Positions 17,944 to 26,153 of a DNA stretch of 35,216 nt are shown piece by piece. The notes beneath the pieces were generated by a model, which made no database searches, was not told the DNA's origin, and worked only from the letters and a program-made list of their open reading frames with translations. The first letter of the stretch is position 1, and the number at the start of each line of letters is the position of its first letter. Origin of the DNA: Moraxella boevrei DSM 14165 (GTDB lineage: Bacteria > Pseudomonadota > Gammaproteobacteria > Pseudomonadales > Moraxellaceae); NCBI RefSeq assembly GCF_000379845.1, contig NZ_KB903785.1, forward strand, positions 1 to 35,216. The letters run 5' to 3'. A program made the translations under genes and the position numbers.

Positions 17944-18920
17944 TTGATTTGTAATGTTAAAAAGCCATTTTATCAGATAATAAACTGGCTTTTAGATTTT
18001 TTAATATTTTTTTCATCAAAAGCATTAAATACGCAATTTATTGAAAAAAAGGAATTTTTATCTCAACCAATTATTTTGAATATCCAGACCAAGTTCCAAG
18101 TTCTCAAATTTCCGATACAAAAAGACGAAAATGGTAAAGCAGTCGTTTATATTAACCCGCTTGTTTTCAGGTCGTATATCCGTTTTTTAGCAGATGAACT
18201 CATCCCAAAACCAACTCCAGCAAGTACGAGCCCAAGCAATAGAGTAATCGCCAAAGAACGCACTACTTTTGTAAAGCCGAACCCAAAACCCGAACAAATT
18301 TTTAACAATGCTCGCCAATATATTTTATACCAAGATACCGCCCTAAAAGCCCTATCCACAATATTTTATTACCATTTAGAAGCCATTCAAAAAACACCGC
18401 ACGAATCCGTCGCCGTTTACTTACAGGAAAAGCAAGCATCGGTTTTACCACCCAAAAACAGCTCCAACAAGACCCAGACACCCAGCTAAAACTCACCGAT
18501 TTTGGTCTGCCTGACGAAATGGCAGGGCGGATTGGCACAATCATCGCCTTGCAAGATATTGACGAAGCTTTGATGATAAATATCTTGCTAAAAAGTCCAA
18601 GCTCGCCGTTCATTGCGTTAAAAGCAAAATTGGCAATCAACAATTGTAGCTTGTCAATTAGTCGGCAAGCATTGGATAATTTAGTCTCTCGACAAGCCGA
18701 TGCGATTAAAAAATTCGGTGTGCGTGGCATTTTTCAAGGCTTTAACCAACTGCCCTAAATCATGGAGATTTTGTACCACGCCCCTGACTTTCCGCACACA
18801 CATTATGTCATCACATCAACGGGTTTTACCTTTAAAACCGATAAAGTGGCTTATGCAAAACCGAAACAAAAAGAGAAAGATGCAGGGCTCAATATAGACT
18901 TGGATGATATACAATTTTGA
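17944..18920 (+). pseudogene. Wrecked ClpX-like AAA+ ATPase gene
   Basis: Two stretches match opposite ends of a ClpX-type AAA+ unfoldase. In one frame (to about 18400) there is KPEQIFNNARQYILYQDTAL followed by KALSTIFYYHLEAI, like the TPKEIxxxLDxYVIGQDxAKKxLSVAVYNHYKRL start of the ClpX AAA domain. In another frame (from about 18400) there is GKASIGF, then LTDFGLPDEMAGRIGTIIAL, then a helical domain ending FGVRGIFQGFNQLP, like FGLIPEFIGRLP...GARGLRSIVE of ClpX. An in-frame TAA at 18756-18758 interrupts the tail, which continues as IMEILYHAPDF to a TGA at 18918. About 150-200 residues holding the Walker A and B motifs are missing, so there is an internal deletion plus frame change. The N-terminus and its start are unclear (TTG at 17944 lies right after thrC). 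Confidence 0.75.
17960..17993 (+). terminator. Possible terminator after thrC
   Basis: AAAAGCCA (17960-17967) and TGGCTTTT (17986-17993) form an 8 bp stem with an 18 nt loop, just past the thrC stop. The long loop makes it only a moderate candidate. Confidence 0.45.
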
Positions 18921-18941
18921 TGTTTAAGAAATGTTGTAAAC

Positions 18942-18976
18942 AAAAAAACACCCACAGAAGGAGGTACTGTGGGTGT
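18942..18976 (-). terminator. Strong terminator of the roadblock/LC7 gene
   Basis: Perfect 10 bp stem ACACCCACAG (18948-18957) and CTGTGGGTGT (18967-18976), followed on the minus strand by a run of seven T. It lies about 45 bp past the stop of the roadblock gene. Confidence 0.85.
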
Positions 18977-18979
18977 GGT

Positions 18980-19001
18980 AAAACTGGTTAATCAGTTTTT
19001 T
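18980..19001. terminator. Second tandem hairpin
   Basis: AAAACTG (18980-18986) and CAGTTTT (18993-18999) with a 6 nt loop and T-runs on both strands. It could stop transcription from the pseudogene side as well as back up the stronger hairpin beside it. Confidence 0.55.
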
Positions 19002-19019
19002 CTAGCTTTCGCCTTTGAA

Positions 19020-19376
19020 TTAAGAGAAATCTAATTCAGTCTCAAAAGATTTTAACTCGTGACGAGCCATTGCTAGGTTAGATTTTTGACGGTCAAGTAC
19101 TAGGTACAAGAACAAGTTTTCGTTACGAACCAATGGGCGAAGTAAGTGGTATTGACCACTTAGCGTAATCAAGATATCTTCAATGGTATCTTTTAAACCC
19201 AATGCAGCAGCCGTTTTACGTTTTGCACGTACCACTTCCGTGTTACCCGCAGCAGCCAATTCTAAGTCAAGACCAGTACCGATAGCAGCTAGAGAAAGAC
19301 CTGATTCGCTGTCAACCAATGCAGCTGCTACGAAACCATCGATGTTGTTTAATGAGTCTAATGATAATTTAGCCAT
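19020..19376 (-). CDS. Roadblock/LC7-like small protein
   Basis: A 118-residue protein beginning [20 protein letters not shown]. It has the roadblock/LC7 pattern of N-terminal helix, the strand [16 protein letters not shown], a long middle helix ([20 protein letters not shown]) and strands [16 protein letters not shown] and [22 protein letters not shown]. In other bacteria such folds (MglB and relatives) regulate small GTPases or bind membranes; no GTPase gene lies nearby, so the role is open. The start is set to 19376, which has GGAG at good spacing. It has its own canonical promoter, a leader of about 125 nt and two terminators, so it is a monocistronic and probably well-expressed gene. Confidence 0.75.
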   Translation of the reverse strand: MAKLSLDSLNNIDGFVAAALVDSESGLSLAAIGTGLDLELAAAGNTEVVRAKRKTAAALGLKDTIEDILITLSGQYHLLRPLVRNENLFLYLVLDRQKSNLAMARHELKSFETELDFS

Positions 19377-19388
19377 GATAAGCTCCAA

Positions 19389-20083
19389 TTTTATTTAAAT
19401 GAAAGGTTAAATAACAATTTTTGCTGATAATTGACTAAAAACAAACTAATTTAGTTTAGTAATTTTTAGTAAATAAATCATCAAAAATTCTTAGCATCAA
19501 CAAAACAGATTATATTGAGATAAAAGCTTTGTTGTCAAGTTTAACAACTTTCTTGTGTTGTTCGCTTGATATGTGTATTATGGCGAAATCACTGTTTTTT
19601 TGCAAATACTATCAGATATACGTATTTTTTTTTGCGACAAGAGTGTTAATTGGTATAAAAAGACTACTGAACGGTTATATTGGTTAATTACTTTAAACGA
19701 TAAATTTAAAAAAATTATTTTTCATTATGTACAAACAATTAAAAACTGTTCTGGCTGTCTTTTTCATTCTTTAAAATCACTTTAAACCATTGTAAAAATA
19801 CTGCGGATTATAAAAATTTTAATAACGAAAAGCAGTTTTTATTGCTTTCATAGTTATCCCCAATTAATCATTGGGTAATTTGGTAAATGCTGTCACTAAT
19901 TTACTACTTTGAAATTGATATTCTATTGTATTATTAGCATCTGTATGCTATAAAATATTTTTAGCAATCAAATAGTTACAAATCGTAAATTCTCTGTCAT
20001 GATTAGGCTCAACTCGCCAACGACACAGTTTAATTACTTCATAGAGATAGCAATATTGTTCACCAGTAATTAAGCCGTTTTGT
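19389..20083. other. AT-rich intergenic region between the roadblock gene and yheS
   Basis: About 700 bp. The left 150 bp hold the roadblock leader and promoter. The middle is very AT-rich and shows only a weak hairpin (about 19827-19849). The right 200 bp contain degraded minus-strand coding sequence (19864-20095, listed separately). A 70-codon open frame at 19573-19785 has no coding signs. Confidence 0.55.
19509..19538 (-). promoter_or_regulatory. Canonical sigma-70 promoter of the roadblock/LC7 gene
   Basis: On the minus strand TTGACA (19533-19538) and TATAAT (19509-19514) are both perfect consensus hexamers, 18 bp apart. Transcription would begin near 19500, leaving a leader of about 125 nt. 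Confidence 0.75.
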
Positions 20084-20095
20084 TCAAAAATCACT
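19864..20095 (-). pseudogene. Remnant of an unidentified small gene
   Basis: Reading leftwards from a GTG at 20095 (overlapping the yheS stop) gives IFEQNGLITGEQYCYLY, then a one-base shift at about 20041 continues as EVIKLCRWRVEPNHDREFT and ICNYLIAKNIL, then an in-frame TAG at 19948-19950, then HTDANNTIEYQFQSSKLVTA and FTKLPND to TAA at 19864. The composition looks protein-like over about 75 residues, but it needs one frameshift and one stop readthrough. No family was recognised. It could also be chance. Confidence 0.35.
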
Positions 20096-22021
20096 TTCCA
20101 ACGCTTCCAACGCCATCATTGACGCCATCAAATGCTCTTCAATTACTTCAATTTCGCTTTTTAATTTGGTTTGTTCATCAAGTAATTTTAACAAATCCGC
20201 CTTACGGCTTGCATCATACAGACCTGTATCAGCCAGATTTTTTTCAATATTTGCCAATTTTTCAGTGAGTTTTTCCAATGACTTTTCCTCCGTTTCAATC
20301 TTTTTACGGATTGGAGCGGTGATTTTGCGTTGTTCGGCAGATTTTTTGCGTTGTTCTTCTTTTGATAGAGTTGAATTGGATTTTTCGGTTTGCGTAGATG
20401 TTCCACGTGGAACATTTTGTTCGGCTTTGTCATTCGCCATTTTCGCTTGTTCTTTTTTAACTTGCGACAGCCACGCACTGTAGGCATTGATATCATCGGT
20501 AAATTCTTCGCATTTGCCATCATGGACAAGGTACAATTCGTCGCAGACATTGGCAATCATCTCACGGTCGTGCGATACCAAAATCACCGCACCGCTAAAA
20601 TTTTGTAAAGCTAAACTTAACGCCTGACGCATTTCTAAATCCAAATGGTTGGTCGGCTCATCAAGTACCAGTACGTTTGGGCGTTGCCATACGATTAACG
20701 CTAACGTCAATCTTGCGCGCTCGCCCCCTGAAAACAGTCGGCTCGGTGTGTCAATCCGCTCACCCCGAAAATCAAAACTGCCCAAAAATGCCCTTAAATC
20801 AACACCCGATGTTTTGCCTGCCAAGCGTTGTAACATCAGCATGGGCGTGGCATCGCCGTCCAGTGCGTCCATTTGGTGCTGATTAAAATAACCCAAAACC
20901 AAGCTATCTGCTACTTTACGCACACCTGACAAAATCGGCAGTTCACCAACCAACGCCTTAATGACAGTGGATTTGCCCGCCCCATTCATACCAAGTAGCC
21001 CAATTCGGCTATCGGGCGTAATTTGTAGGCGGATTTTATCAATGAGAATTTCACCGTTATAGCCTGTGCTTGCGTTGTCCATAACAATTAAAGGGCTGGT
21101 TAGCTGTTTTGGTTCATAAAATTTAAAAGAAAACGGATTATCCGCCATTACAGGGGCAAGCTCGGTCATGCGTTCTAGTTGCTTAATGCGTGCTTGGGCT
21201 TGTTTGGCTTTGGTCGCTTTGGCACGAAATCGGCGGATAAAATCTTCTAAATGGGCTTTTGTTGCTTGCTGTTTTTCAAAGGCTTGTTCCTGCTGGGCAA
21301 GCCGTTCACTGCGAGTTCGCACAAAGGTGGAATAATTACCCGTGTATAGGGTCATACGCTTATTTTCAATATGCAAAATCCGCCCCACGACATTGTCCAA
21401 AAACACTTGGTCATGGCTAATCATAATCAGCGTGCCGTTATAGTTTTTTAGCCAGTCTTCTAGCCACAAAATGGCATCTAAATCCAAGTGGTTGGTCGGC
21501 TCATCAAGTAACAGTAAATCCGCTCGGCTCATCAAGGTTTTGGCAAGGTTTAGACGCATTCGCCAGCCCCCTGAAAAATCCCTAACCGATTGATTTTCTT
21601 GCGATTTATTAAAGCCCAAACCTGCCATAATAATAGACGCTTTGGACGGAATGCTATAGCCATGAATATCATCAAATTTGGCATGAATTTGGGCAAGTTC
21701 GCTCTCAGATAAATCATCGTGATTATTAATTTTATCAACCAAATAAAAATATTCTTTATCACCACTTAATACAAAATCAATCGCTGACTGGTGAGAGCTT
21801 TCGATTTCCTGTGCCATATGTCCAATTGTCCAGTTGCTCGGAATTGTAAATTGTCCCGTGTCCAAGCCCAATTGCCCTAAAAGAACAGCAAAAAAAGACG
21901 ATTTGCCTGTGCCGTTTTTGCCCGTTAAGCCGACTTTCCAGTTGGGGTGGATTTGCAAATTCACATCGCTAAATAAAATGCGACCGTCTCGGCGGATACT
22001 GGCGTTTTTGAGTTCTATCAT
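20084..22021 (-). CDS. yheS: ABC-F family ATPase, YheS type
   Basis: A soluble protein with two ATP-binding cassettes and no membrane part; ABC-F proteins act on the ribosome. From ATG 22021 it has 645 residues, like E. coli YheS (637). First cassette: Walker A GKNGTGKSS, signature FSGGWRMRLNLA, Walker B LLLDEPTNHLDLDA. Linker: FIRRFRAKATKAKQAQARIK. Second cassette: GMNGAGKST, FSGGERARLTLAL, VLVLDEPTNHLDLEM. The C-terminus is a charged coiled-coil tail. An in-frame GTG at 22036 would add 5 residues; GGGA before 22021 supports the chosen start. A perfect parS 16-mer (20399-20414) lies in the variable linker after the second cassette. Divergent from erpA. Confidence 0.93.
   Translation of the reverse strand: MIELKNASIRRDGRILFSDVNLQIHPNWKVGLTGKNGTGKSSFFAVLLGQLGLDTGQFTIPSNWTIGHMAQEIESSHQSAIDFVLSGDKEYFYLVDKINNHDDLSESELAQIHAKFDDIHGYSIPSKASIIMAGLGFNKSQENQSVRDFSGGWRMRLNLAKTLMSRADLLLLDEPTNHLDLDAILWLEDWLKNYNGTLIMISHDQVFLDNVVGRILHIENKRMTLYTGNYSTFVRTRSERLAQQEQAFEKQQATKAHLEDFIRRFRAKATKAKQAQARIKQLERMTELAPVMADNPFSFKFYEPKQLTSPLIVMDNASTGYNGEILIDKIRLQITPDSRIGLLGMNGAGKSTVIKALVGELPILSGVRKVADSLVLGYFNQHQMDALDGDATPMLMLQRLAGKTSGVDLRAFLGSFDFRGERIDTPSRLFSGGERARLTLALIVWQRPNVLVLDEPTNHLDLEMRQALSLALQNFSGAVILVSHDREMIANVCDELYLVHDGKCEEFTDDINAYSAWLSQVKKEQAKMANDKAEQNVPRGTSTQTEKSNSTLSKEEQRKKSAEQRKITAPIRKKIETEEKSLEKLTEKLANIEKNLADTGLYDASRKADLLKLLDEQTKLKSEIEVIEEHLMASMMALEALESDF
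20399..20414. other. parS site 3 (inside yheS)
   Basis: TGTTCCACGTGGAACA, identical to the site in rsmB. It encodes NVPRGT in the unconserved linker before the C-terminal coiled coil, where the protein sequence is free to accommodate it. Confidence 0.82.
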
Positions 22022-22053
22022 GTTTTTTCCCATCACAAATTTTTATAAAAACC

Positions 22054-22082
22054 TTGATAGTATAAAACATTTACCCCATAAT
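22054..22082 (+). promoter_or_regulatory. Probable promoter of erpA
   Basis: TTGATA (22054-22059) and CATAAT (22077-22082) spaced by 17 bp, about 38 bp upstream of the erpA start, in the divergent gap with yheS. Confidence 0.5.
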
Positions 22083-22119
22083 ATAAACGTTTTAATGTTG
22101 ATAAAAAATGAGAAAAAAG

Positions 22120-22452
22120 ATGAATAACGCCATGATTTTGACCGATAAAGCGTCTAACAAAGTCCGAAAACTGCGGGAACAAGAAGGCAATCCTAACCTA
22201 ATGCTCCGTGTCTATGTCACAGGGGGTGGTTGTTCAGGCTTTTCGTATGGTTTTAATTTTGAAGAAGAGTTGGGCGATGATGATGCCACCTTTAACAACG
22301 GCGATGTGGCATTGGTGGTGGACAGTCTAAGTTATCAGTATTTGAACGGCTCAACGATTGACTATACCGAAGGGCTAGAAGGCTCACGTTTTGTTGTCAA
22401 TAATCCCAACGCCACGACAACGTGTGGTTGTGGGTCGTCTTTTTCTATTTAA
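22120..22452 (+). CDS. erpA: Iron-sulfur cluster insertion protein ErpA
   Basis: A-type carrier that delivers Fe-S clusters to apoproteins, including IspG/IspH of isoprenoid synthesis. From ATG 22120 the product has 110 residues. The three cluster-binding cysteines are visible: C38 in GGGCSGF and two in the C-terminal [25 protein letters not shown] and [16 protein letters not shown] fit ErpA better than IscA. The start is uncertain among 22108, 22120 and 22132. A bidirectional terminator follows. Confidence 0.93.
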   Translation: MNNAMILTDKASNKVRKLREQEGNPNLMLRVYVTGGGCSGFSYGFNFEEELGDDDATFNNGDVALVVDSLSYQYLNGSTIDYTEGLEGSRFVVNNPNATTTCGCGSSFSI

Positions 22453-22484
22453 TTTGAATGAATTTTTAACAAAAAATAAGCAAC

Positions 22485-22512
22485 AAAAAGGGGCTTTATC
22501 GCCCCTGTTTTT
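22485..22512. terminator. Bidirectional terminator between erpA and lgt
   Basis: Stem AGGGGC (22489-22494) and GCCCCT (22501-22506), loop of 6 nt, with a T-run on the plus side (GTTTTT) and an A-run at 22485-22489 that reads as T on the minus strand. It serves the convergent erpA and lgt genes. Confidence 0.82.
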
Positions 22513-22541
22513 ATTATTCTTTTATCGTTAATTTTAATCAT

Positions 22542-23432
22542 TTAATCCACGTTTTTTAATATTCCCCAATCATAAATTTGTTGTTTATATGCCCAAATTA
22601 ACAAAAACAAACCAAGCACAATCATTGGCAGGCTTAACATTTGCCCTTTCGTTACCCAACCTAACAAAATAAAACCTTGGTCGGCATCAGGCTGACGGAA
22701 AAATTCGGTGATAAAGCGTGCTATGCCATATCCGAGTACAAACACTCCAGTTACCGCCATGCGTGGGCGTGGGCGACTGGCAAACCACCAACACAAAATA
22801 AACAACACAACGCCTTCGCTAAAGGCTTGATACAACTGCGATGGGTGACGTGGTAGCAGGGCATAATTGCCCATATTAACCGCTAAACTTTGCAAGTTAG
22901 GATTCTGTGATATTAGCTCTGCATCGGCTTGCCACGCCTGCGGAAACAGCATTAGCCAACTGTAATCACCATTTGACACACGTCCCCACAGCTCACCGTT
23001 AATAAAATTGCCAATCCGTCCAAATAACAAGCCTGTTGGCACGCAAGGAATGATAAAATCTAACACATTAAACGCAGGTTTTTTGTATTTTTTGGCAAAT
23101 AAAAACATGGCTATCGCTACGCCCAAAAATCCGCCATGAAACGACATACCGCCTTCGTTGATTTTGAACAAATACACAGGATTTGCCAAAAATTCACTAA
23201 ATTGATAAAACAATACATAGCCAATCCGTCCACCTAAAATCACCCCCATTGCTCCATAAAACAGTAAATCGGAAATCATCTCTGCATGCCAATCTGGGCG
23301 TTTTTTACTGCGAAAAATCGCCAAGCCATAAGCGGTTGCAAATGCCAACAAATACATCAGCCCATACCAATGGGCTTGTACAATGCCTAAATCAATGGCA
23401 ACAGGGTTAAATTGTGGGTGAATAATACTCAT
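22542..23432 (-). CDS. lgt: Prolipoprotein diacylglyceryl transferase
   Basis: Inner-membrane enzyme that transfers diacylglycerol from phosphatidylglycerol to the lipobox Cys of prelipoproteins; essential in most gram-negatives. The 296-residue product has about seven membrane segments, the HGGF loop (GGMSFHGGFLGV), the Lgt signature GRIGNFINGELWGR and RHPSQLYQA. At least two predicted lipoproteins in the window (DUF305 and CAP proteins) would be its substrates. It follows rsmI by 64 bp on the same strand. Confidence 0.96.
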   Translation of the reverse strand: MSIIHPQFNPVAIDLGIVQAHWYGLMYLLAFATAYGLAIFRSKKRPDWHAEMISDLLFYGAMGVILGGRIGYVLFYQFSEFLANPVYLFKINEGGMSFHGGFLGVAIAMFLFAKKYKKPAFNVLDFIIPCVPTGLLFGRIGNFINGELWGRVSNGDYSWLMLFPQAWQADAELISQNPNLQSLAVNMGNYALLPRHPSQLYQAFSEGVVLFILCWWFASRPRPRMAVTGVFVLGYGIARFITEFFRQPDADQGFILLGWVTKGQMLSLPMIVLGLFLLIWAYKQQIYDWGILKNVD

Positions 23433-23496
23433 AAAGTTACTTCTTTTTCATCAAAAAACAGCGTCATTTTAGCACAAAATCCGCCCAAAATGGCAG

Positions 23497-24342
23497 TTAT
23501 TCATCACTGGCACTTAATGCTAAGGCTCGTTGATACAAGGCATTTTTTTTTGCCCCTGTGATATCCGCCACCAGTTGCGATGCTTTTTTTACCGACAAAT
23601 CTTGCAAAACCCGTTTTAACAGCTCATCATGAGCGGTTTCATCATCATTTTTTTTGCTTATTCCTGCGACAACCAACACCATTTCGCCTTTTTGTTGGTT
23701 ATTGTCATTGTTTACAAAATCTTTTAACGCATTTAACGTGGTTGGATAAATGGTTTCAAAGGTTTTGCTAATTTCTCGGCAAAAGGTTACTTTTCGCTCA
23801 CCGCCAAGCGTTGTTATCATGTCTTCAATACAGTCTAAAATGCGGTGTGGTGCTTCATAAAATATCAAGGTCGCCTGAATGCCAGCAAGATTTGTCAGCG
23901 TTTCTTTGCGAGCGTGGCTTTTGGCGGGTAAAAACCCGACAAAATAAAACTGGTCGGACGGTAAGCCCGCCACCGACAACGCCCCAATTACCGCACTTGC
24001 TCCCACCACAGGCGACACGCTGATATTGGCATCATGACAGGCTTTAACAAGGCGAAAACCAGGATCGCTTACCAATGGCGTGCCTGCATCGCTGATAAGG
24101 GCGATATTTTTGCCTGTTTGGAGAATTTCTATGAGTTTGGCAGTTTGGCTATCGGCGTTATGGTCGTGGTAGGCAATGGTTTTGGTAGGAATGCTAAAGT
24201 GATTAAGTAATTTGGCTGATGTGCGTGTGTCTTCGCAAGCGATGATATCCACCGTTTTTAGGCAGTCTATGGCGTGCGGTGTCATGTCGGATAGGTTGCC
24301 AATCGGTGTGGCTACGACAAAAAGTTTTCCAGTGGTTTGCAT
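23497..24342 (-). CDS. rsmI: 16S rRNA (cytidine-1402-2'-O)-methyltransferase RsmI
   Basis: Adds the 2'-O-methyl group at C1402 in the 16S rRNA decoding centre. The 281-residue protein has the tetrapyrrole-methylase fold with VVATPIGNLSDMTPHAIDCL, IIACEDTRTSAKLL, ALISDAGTPLVSDPGFRLV, GLPSDQFYFVGFLP and ATLIFYEAPHRI. The start ATG at 24342 is preceded by AAGGA, which overlaps the TAA stop of the methyltransferase–nuclease fusion upstream, so translation of the two is probably coupled. In many genomes rsmI has its own promoter; here it depends at least in part on the upstream genes. Confidence 0.96.
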   Translation of the reverse strand: MQTTGKLFVVATPIGNLSDMTPHAIDCLKTVDIIACEDTRTSAKLLNHFSIPTKTIAYHDHNADSQTAKLIEILQTGKNIALISDAGTPLVSDPGFRLVKACHDANISVSPVVGASAVIGALSVAGLPSDQFYFVGFLPAKSHARKETLTNLAGIQATLIFYEAPHRILDCIEDMITTLGGERKVTFCREISKTFETIYPTTLNALKDFVNNDNNQQKGEMVLVVAGISKKNDDETAHDELLKRVLQDLSVKKASQLVADITGAKKNALYQRALALSASDE

Positions 24343-24350
24343 GGTTTTCC

Positions 24351-26150
24351 TTATGATAAATCAAAAATATCAAGGGGCTTAATTTTAAATTGTAAGGAAG
24401 TTGGGTCTGGTGTACCGCCTTTGCGTTGGGCGGTAAGCCTGCCAATGATTAAACCACCCTTTGAGCTTACCTTAACATTACCTTGTGCATAAAAATTGAT
24501 GACTTCATTGATATTTTTTAGGCAATAATCAATCGTACCATCATTGTTAAATCTACTGACCAAAAACCATTCCGCACAGAGCATACCACGCCCTTTAATA
24601 ACATCGCTAATAATAAGGTATTTATTGGTTGTTAAAAAATCTAATAAGGCTTGAACATCACGATTGGGTAATTCAGTTAGATACCAGCGTCTTTTATCTT
24701 TAAGGGCAGTTTTTTCTTGCTCGGTAGGAACAATCTCGCCTGTGAACTTTTTTAAAGTAGTGGCAATATTGTCATCAAAACCCCACATTTCTTGATAAGT
24801 GTTCACTGCTCGTTTGTCAATTTGGTTAAAATTGGCGGATAAATCTGCTTTTTTTAGAGAAATATTTTCACGATAAACAACATCATCAACCATAATGGTT
24901 AATTGAATTTGAATGTCGGCTTTCTTGTATTTTTGGGTAAACTCAAATTGCTCTTGGCTGATACCAAAATTTGCCATATTCTTTTTATTTAGGCGAGTTG
25001 GAATTTGAATTGCTTGTAATGTTTGTATTGTTTGATGAGAATAGCCCATCAGTGATAACCAATATTGTACATCTTGGTCAGTTTGATAATTGTTGAACTT
25101 ATCAACAACCGATGTTTCATTCTCAAAGCCACCTTTGGCAGTGATTGAACCTAATTGTTGTTTTTCGTTAAAATTATTTGTCATTAAATAGCCTTGAATT
25201 TGTTGTAAAATTTCTTTTAAAACAGGAATGGCAACGCTATTGCCAAATTGTTTATAGGCTTGGGAATTGCTTGGATTAATTTTAAAACTTTCAGGGAAAC
25301 CTTGCAACCTAGCACATTCTCTTGGGGTGAGTTTGCGGATTTGTTCATTGACTTGGTACAGTCCTGTTTTTGAGCCAATACCACCGCCATGAGCCGATAG
25401 CGTAATAGCGTGTCCGTCCGTATGATAAATGCGTTCGCCTTGTCCACCTTTGCCAACAATGCCAATTTGAATAGGCGTATTTGGTAAGATTTTGTTGCCT
25501 TGATGGTCAAAATTGGTTTGGTAAAGATTTTTAAAAACCACATCATCTCTTTGAATTGGCTCTATATTAGGATTATCTTCTAAAATATCTGCCACACAAA
25601 CTGGAATGTTATTGCCTTTAGGAAATAAAAAAGTTTGGTGATTAACAGAATGATGGAATGCAACAATATAAATCCTTTCTCTATTTTGTGGTATGCCAAA
25701 ATGCGAAGCATTGAGTACTTGATAATAAGCTTTATAGTCTAATTCATTTAAATGTGATAATATAATTGTTAAAGTATTGCCATTATCGTGTTTGGCAAGA
25801 TTTTTAACATTTTCTAATAAGATAATTTTTGGGGTGTGGTATTTTACAATACGCACAATATCAAAAAAGAGTGTTCCACGTACATCATCAAAGCCTTTTT
25901 GTTTGCCAGAGATAGAAAATGCCTGACAAGGAAAACCTGCACATAAAATGTCATGAACAGGGATATCTTCTGCATTGATTTGTGTGATGTCGCCAAACGG
26001 TGTTAAGCCATAATTATCAAAATAGGTCTGACGGGCGTATTTGTCAATTTCGCTAGCAAAAACGCATTTTGCCCCAAAATGACTTAAGGCTTGATGAAAG
26101 CCACCAATACCTGCAAATAAATCAATAAAGGTGCTGTTTTTTAAATTCAT
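24351..26150 (-). CDS. Cytosine-5 DNA methyltransferase fused to a probable type II restriction endonuclease domain
   Basis: A 599-residue single chain. Residues 1 to about 322 are a full C5-methyltransferase: motif I FIDLFAGIGGF, motif IV with catalytic C75 (AGFPCQAFS), motif VI LLENVKN, motif VIII QNRERIYIV, a short target-recognition region, motif IX RKLTPRECARLQGFP and motif X QFGNSVAIPVL. Residues about 323-599 are unrelated to methyltransferases: FENETSVVDKF (about 340-350), D412 in KKADIQIQL, then ENISLKK (428-434), which fits a PD-(D/E)XK-like D...SxK active site, and a basic tail QRKGG...LQFKIKPLDIF. It is inferred to be a self-contained restriction–modification enzyme. It starts 3 bp after the thrB stop and ends 8 bp before rsmI, sharing its stop region with the rsmI ribosome site. 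Target sequence unknown. Confidence 0.85.
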   Translation of the reverse strand: MNLKNSTFIDLFAGIGGFHQALSHFGAKCVFASEIDKYARQTYFDNYGLTPFGDITQINAEDIPVHDILCAGFPCQAFSISGKQKGFDDVRGTLFFDIVRIVKYHTPKIILLENVKNLAKHDNGNTLTIILSHLNELDYKAYYQVLNASHFGIPQNRERIYIVAFHHSVNHQTFLFPKGNNIPVCVADILEDNPNIEPIQRDDVVFKNLYQTNFDHQGNKILPNTPIQIGIVGKGGQGERIYHTDGHAITLSAHGGGIGSKTGLYQVNEQIRKLTPRECARLQGFPESFKINPSNSQAYKQFGNSVAIPVLKEILQQIQGYLMTNNFNEKQQLGSITAKGGFENETSVVDKFNNYQTDQDVQYWLSLMGYSHQTIQTLQAIQIPTRLNKKNMANFGISQEQFEFTQKYKKADIQIQLTIMVDDVVYRENISLKKADLSANFNQIDKRAVNTYQEMWGFDDNIATTLKKFTGEIVPTEQEKTALKDKRRWYLTELPNRDVQALLDFLTTNKYLIISDVIKGRGMLCAEWFLVSRFNNDGTIDYCLKNINEVINFYAQGNVKVSSKGGLIIGRLTAQRKGGTPDPTSLQFKIKPLDIFDLS

Positions 26151-26153
26151 GAA

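Noticed and set aside
19573-19785. 70-codon open frame starting with GTG in the AT-rich gap
   Set aside because: Poor amino acid composition (Phe, Lys, Ile, Tyr runs), no ribosome site and no family likeness; expected by chance in AT-rich DNA.
19540-20083. AT-rich 500 bp region considered as a replication origin because of the nearby parS sites
   Set aside because: Only one weak DnaA-box-like word (TTATCCCCA near 19853) was seen, and dnaA, dnaN, gyrB, rpmH and mnmG are absent.
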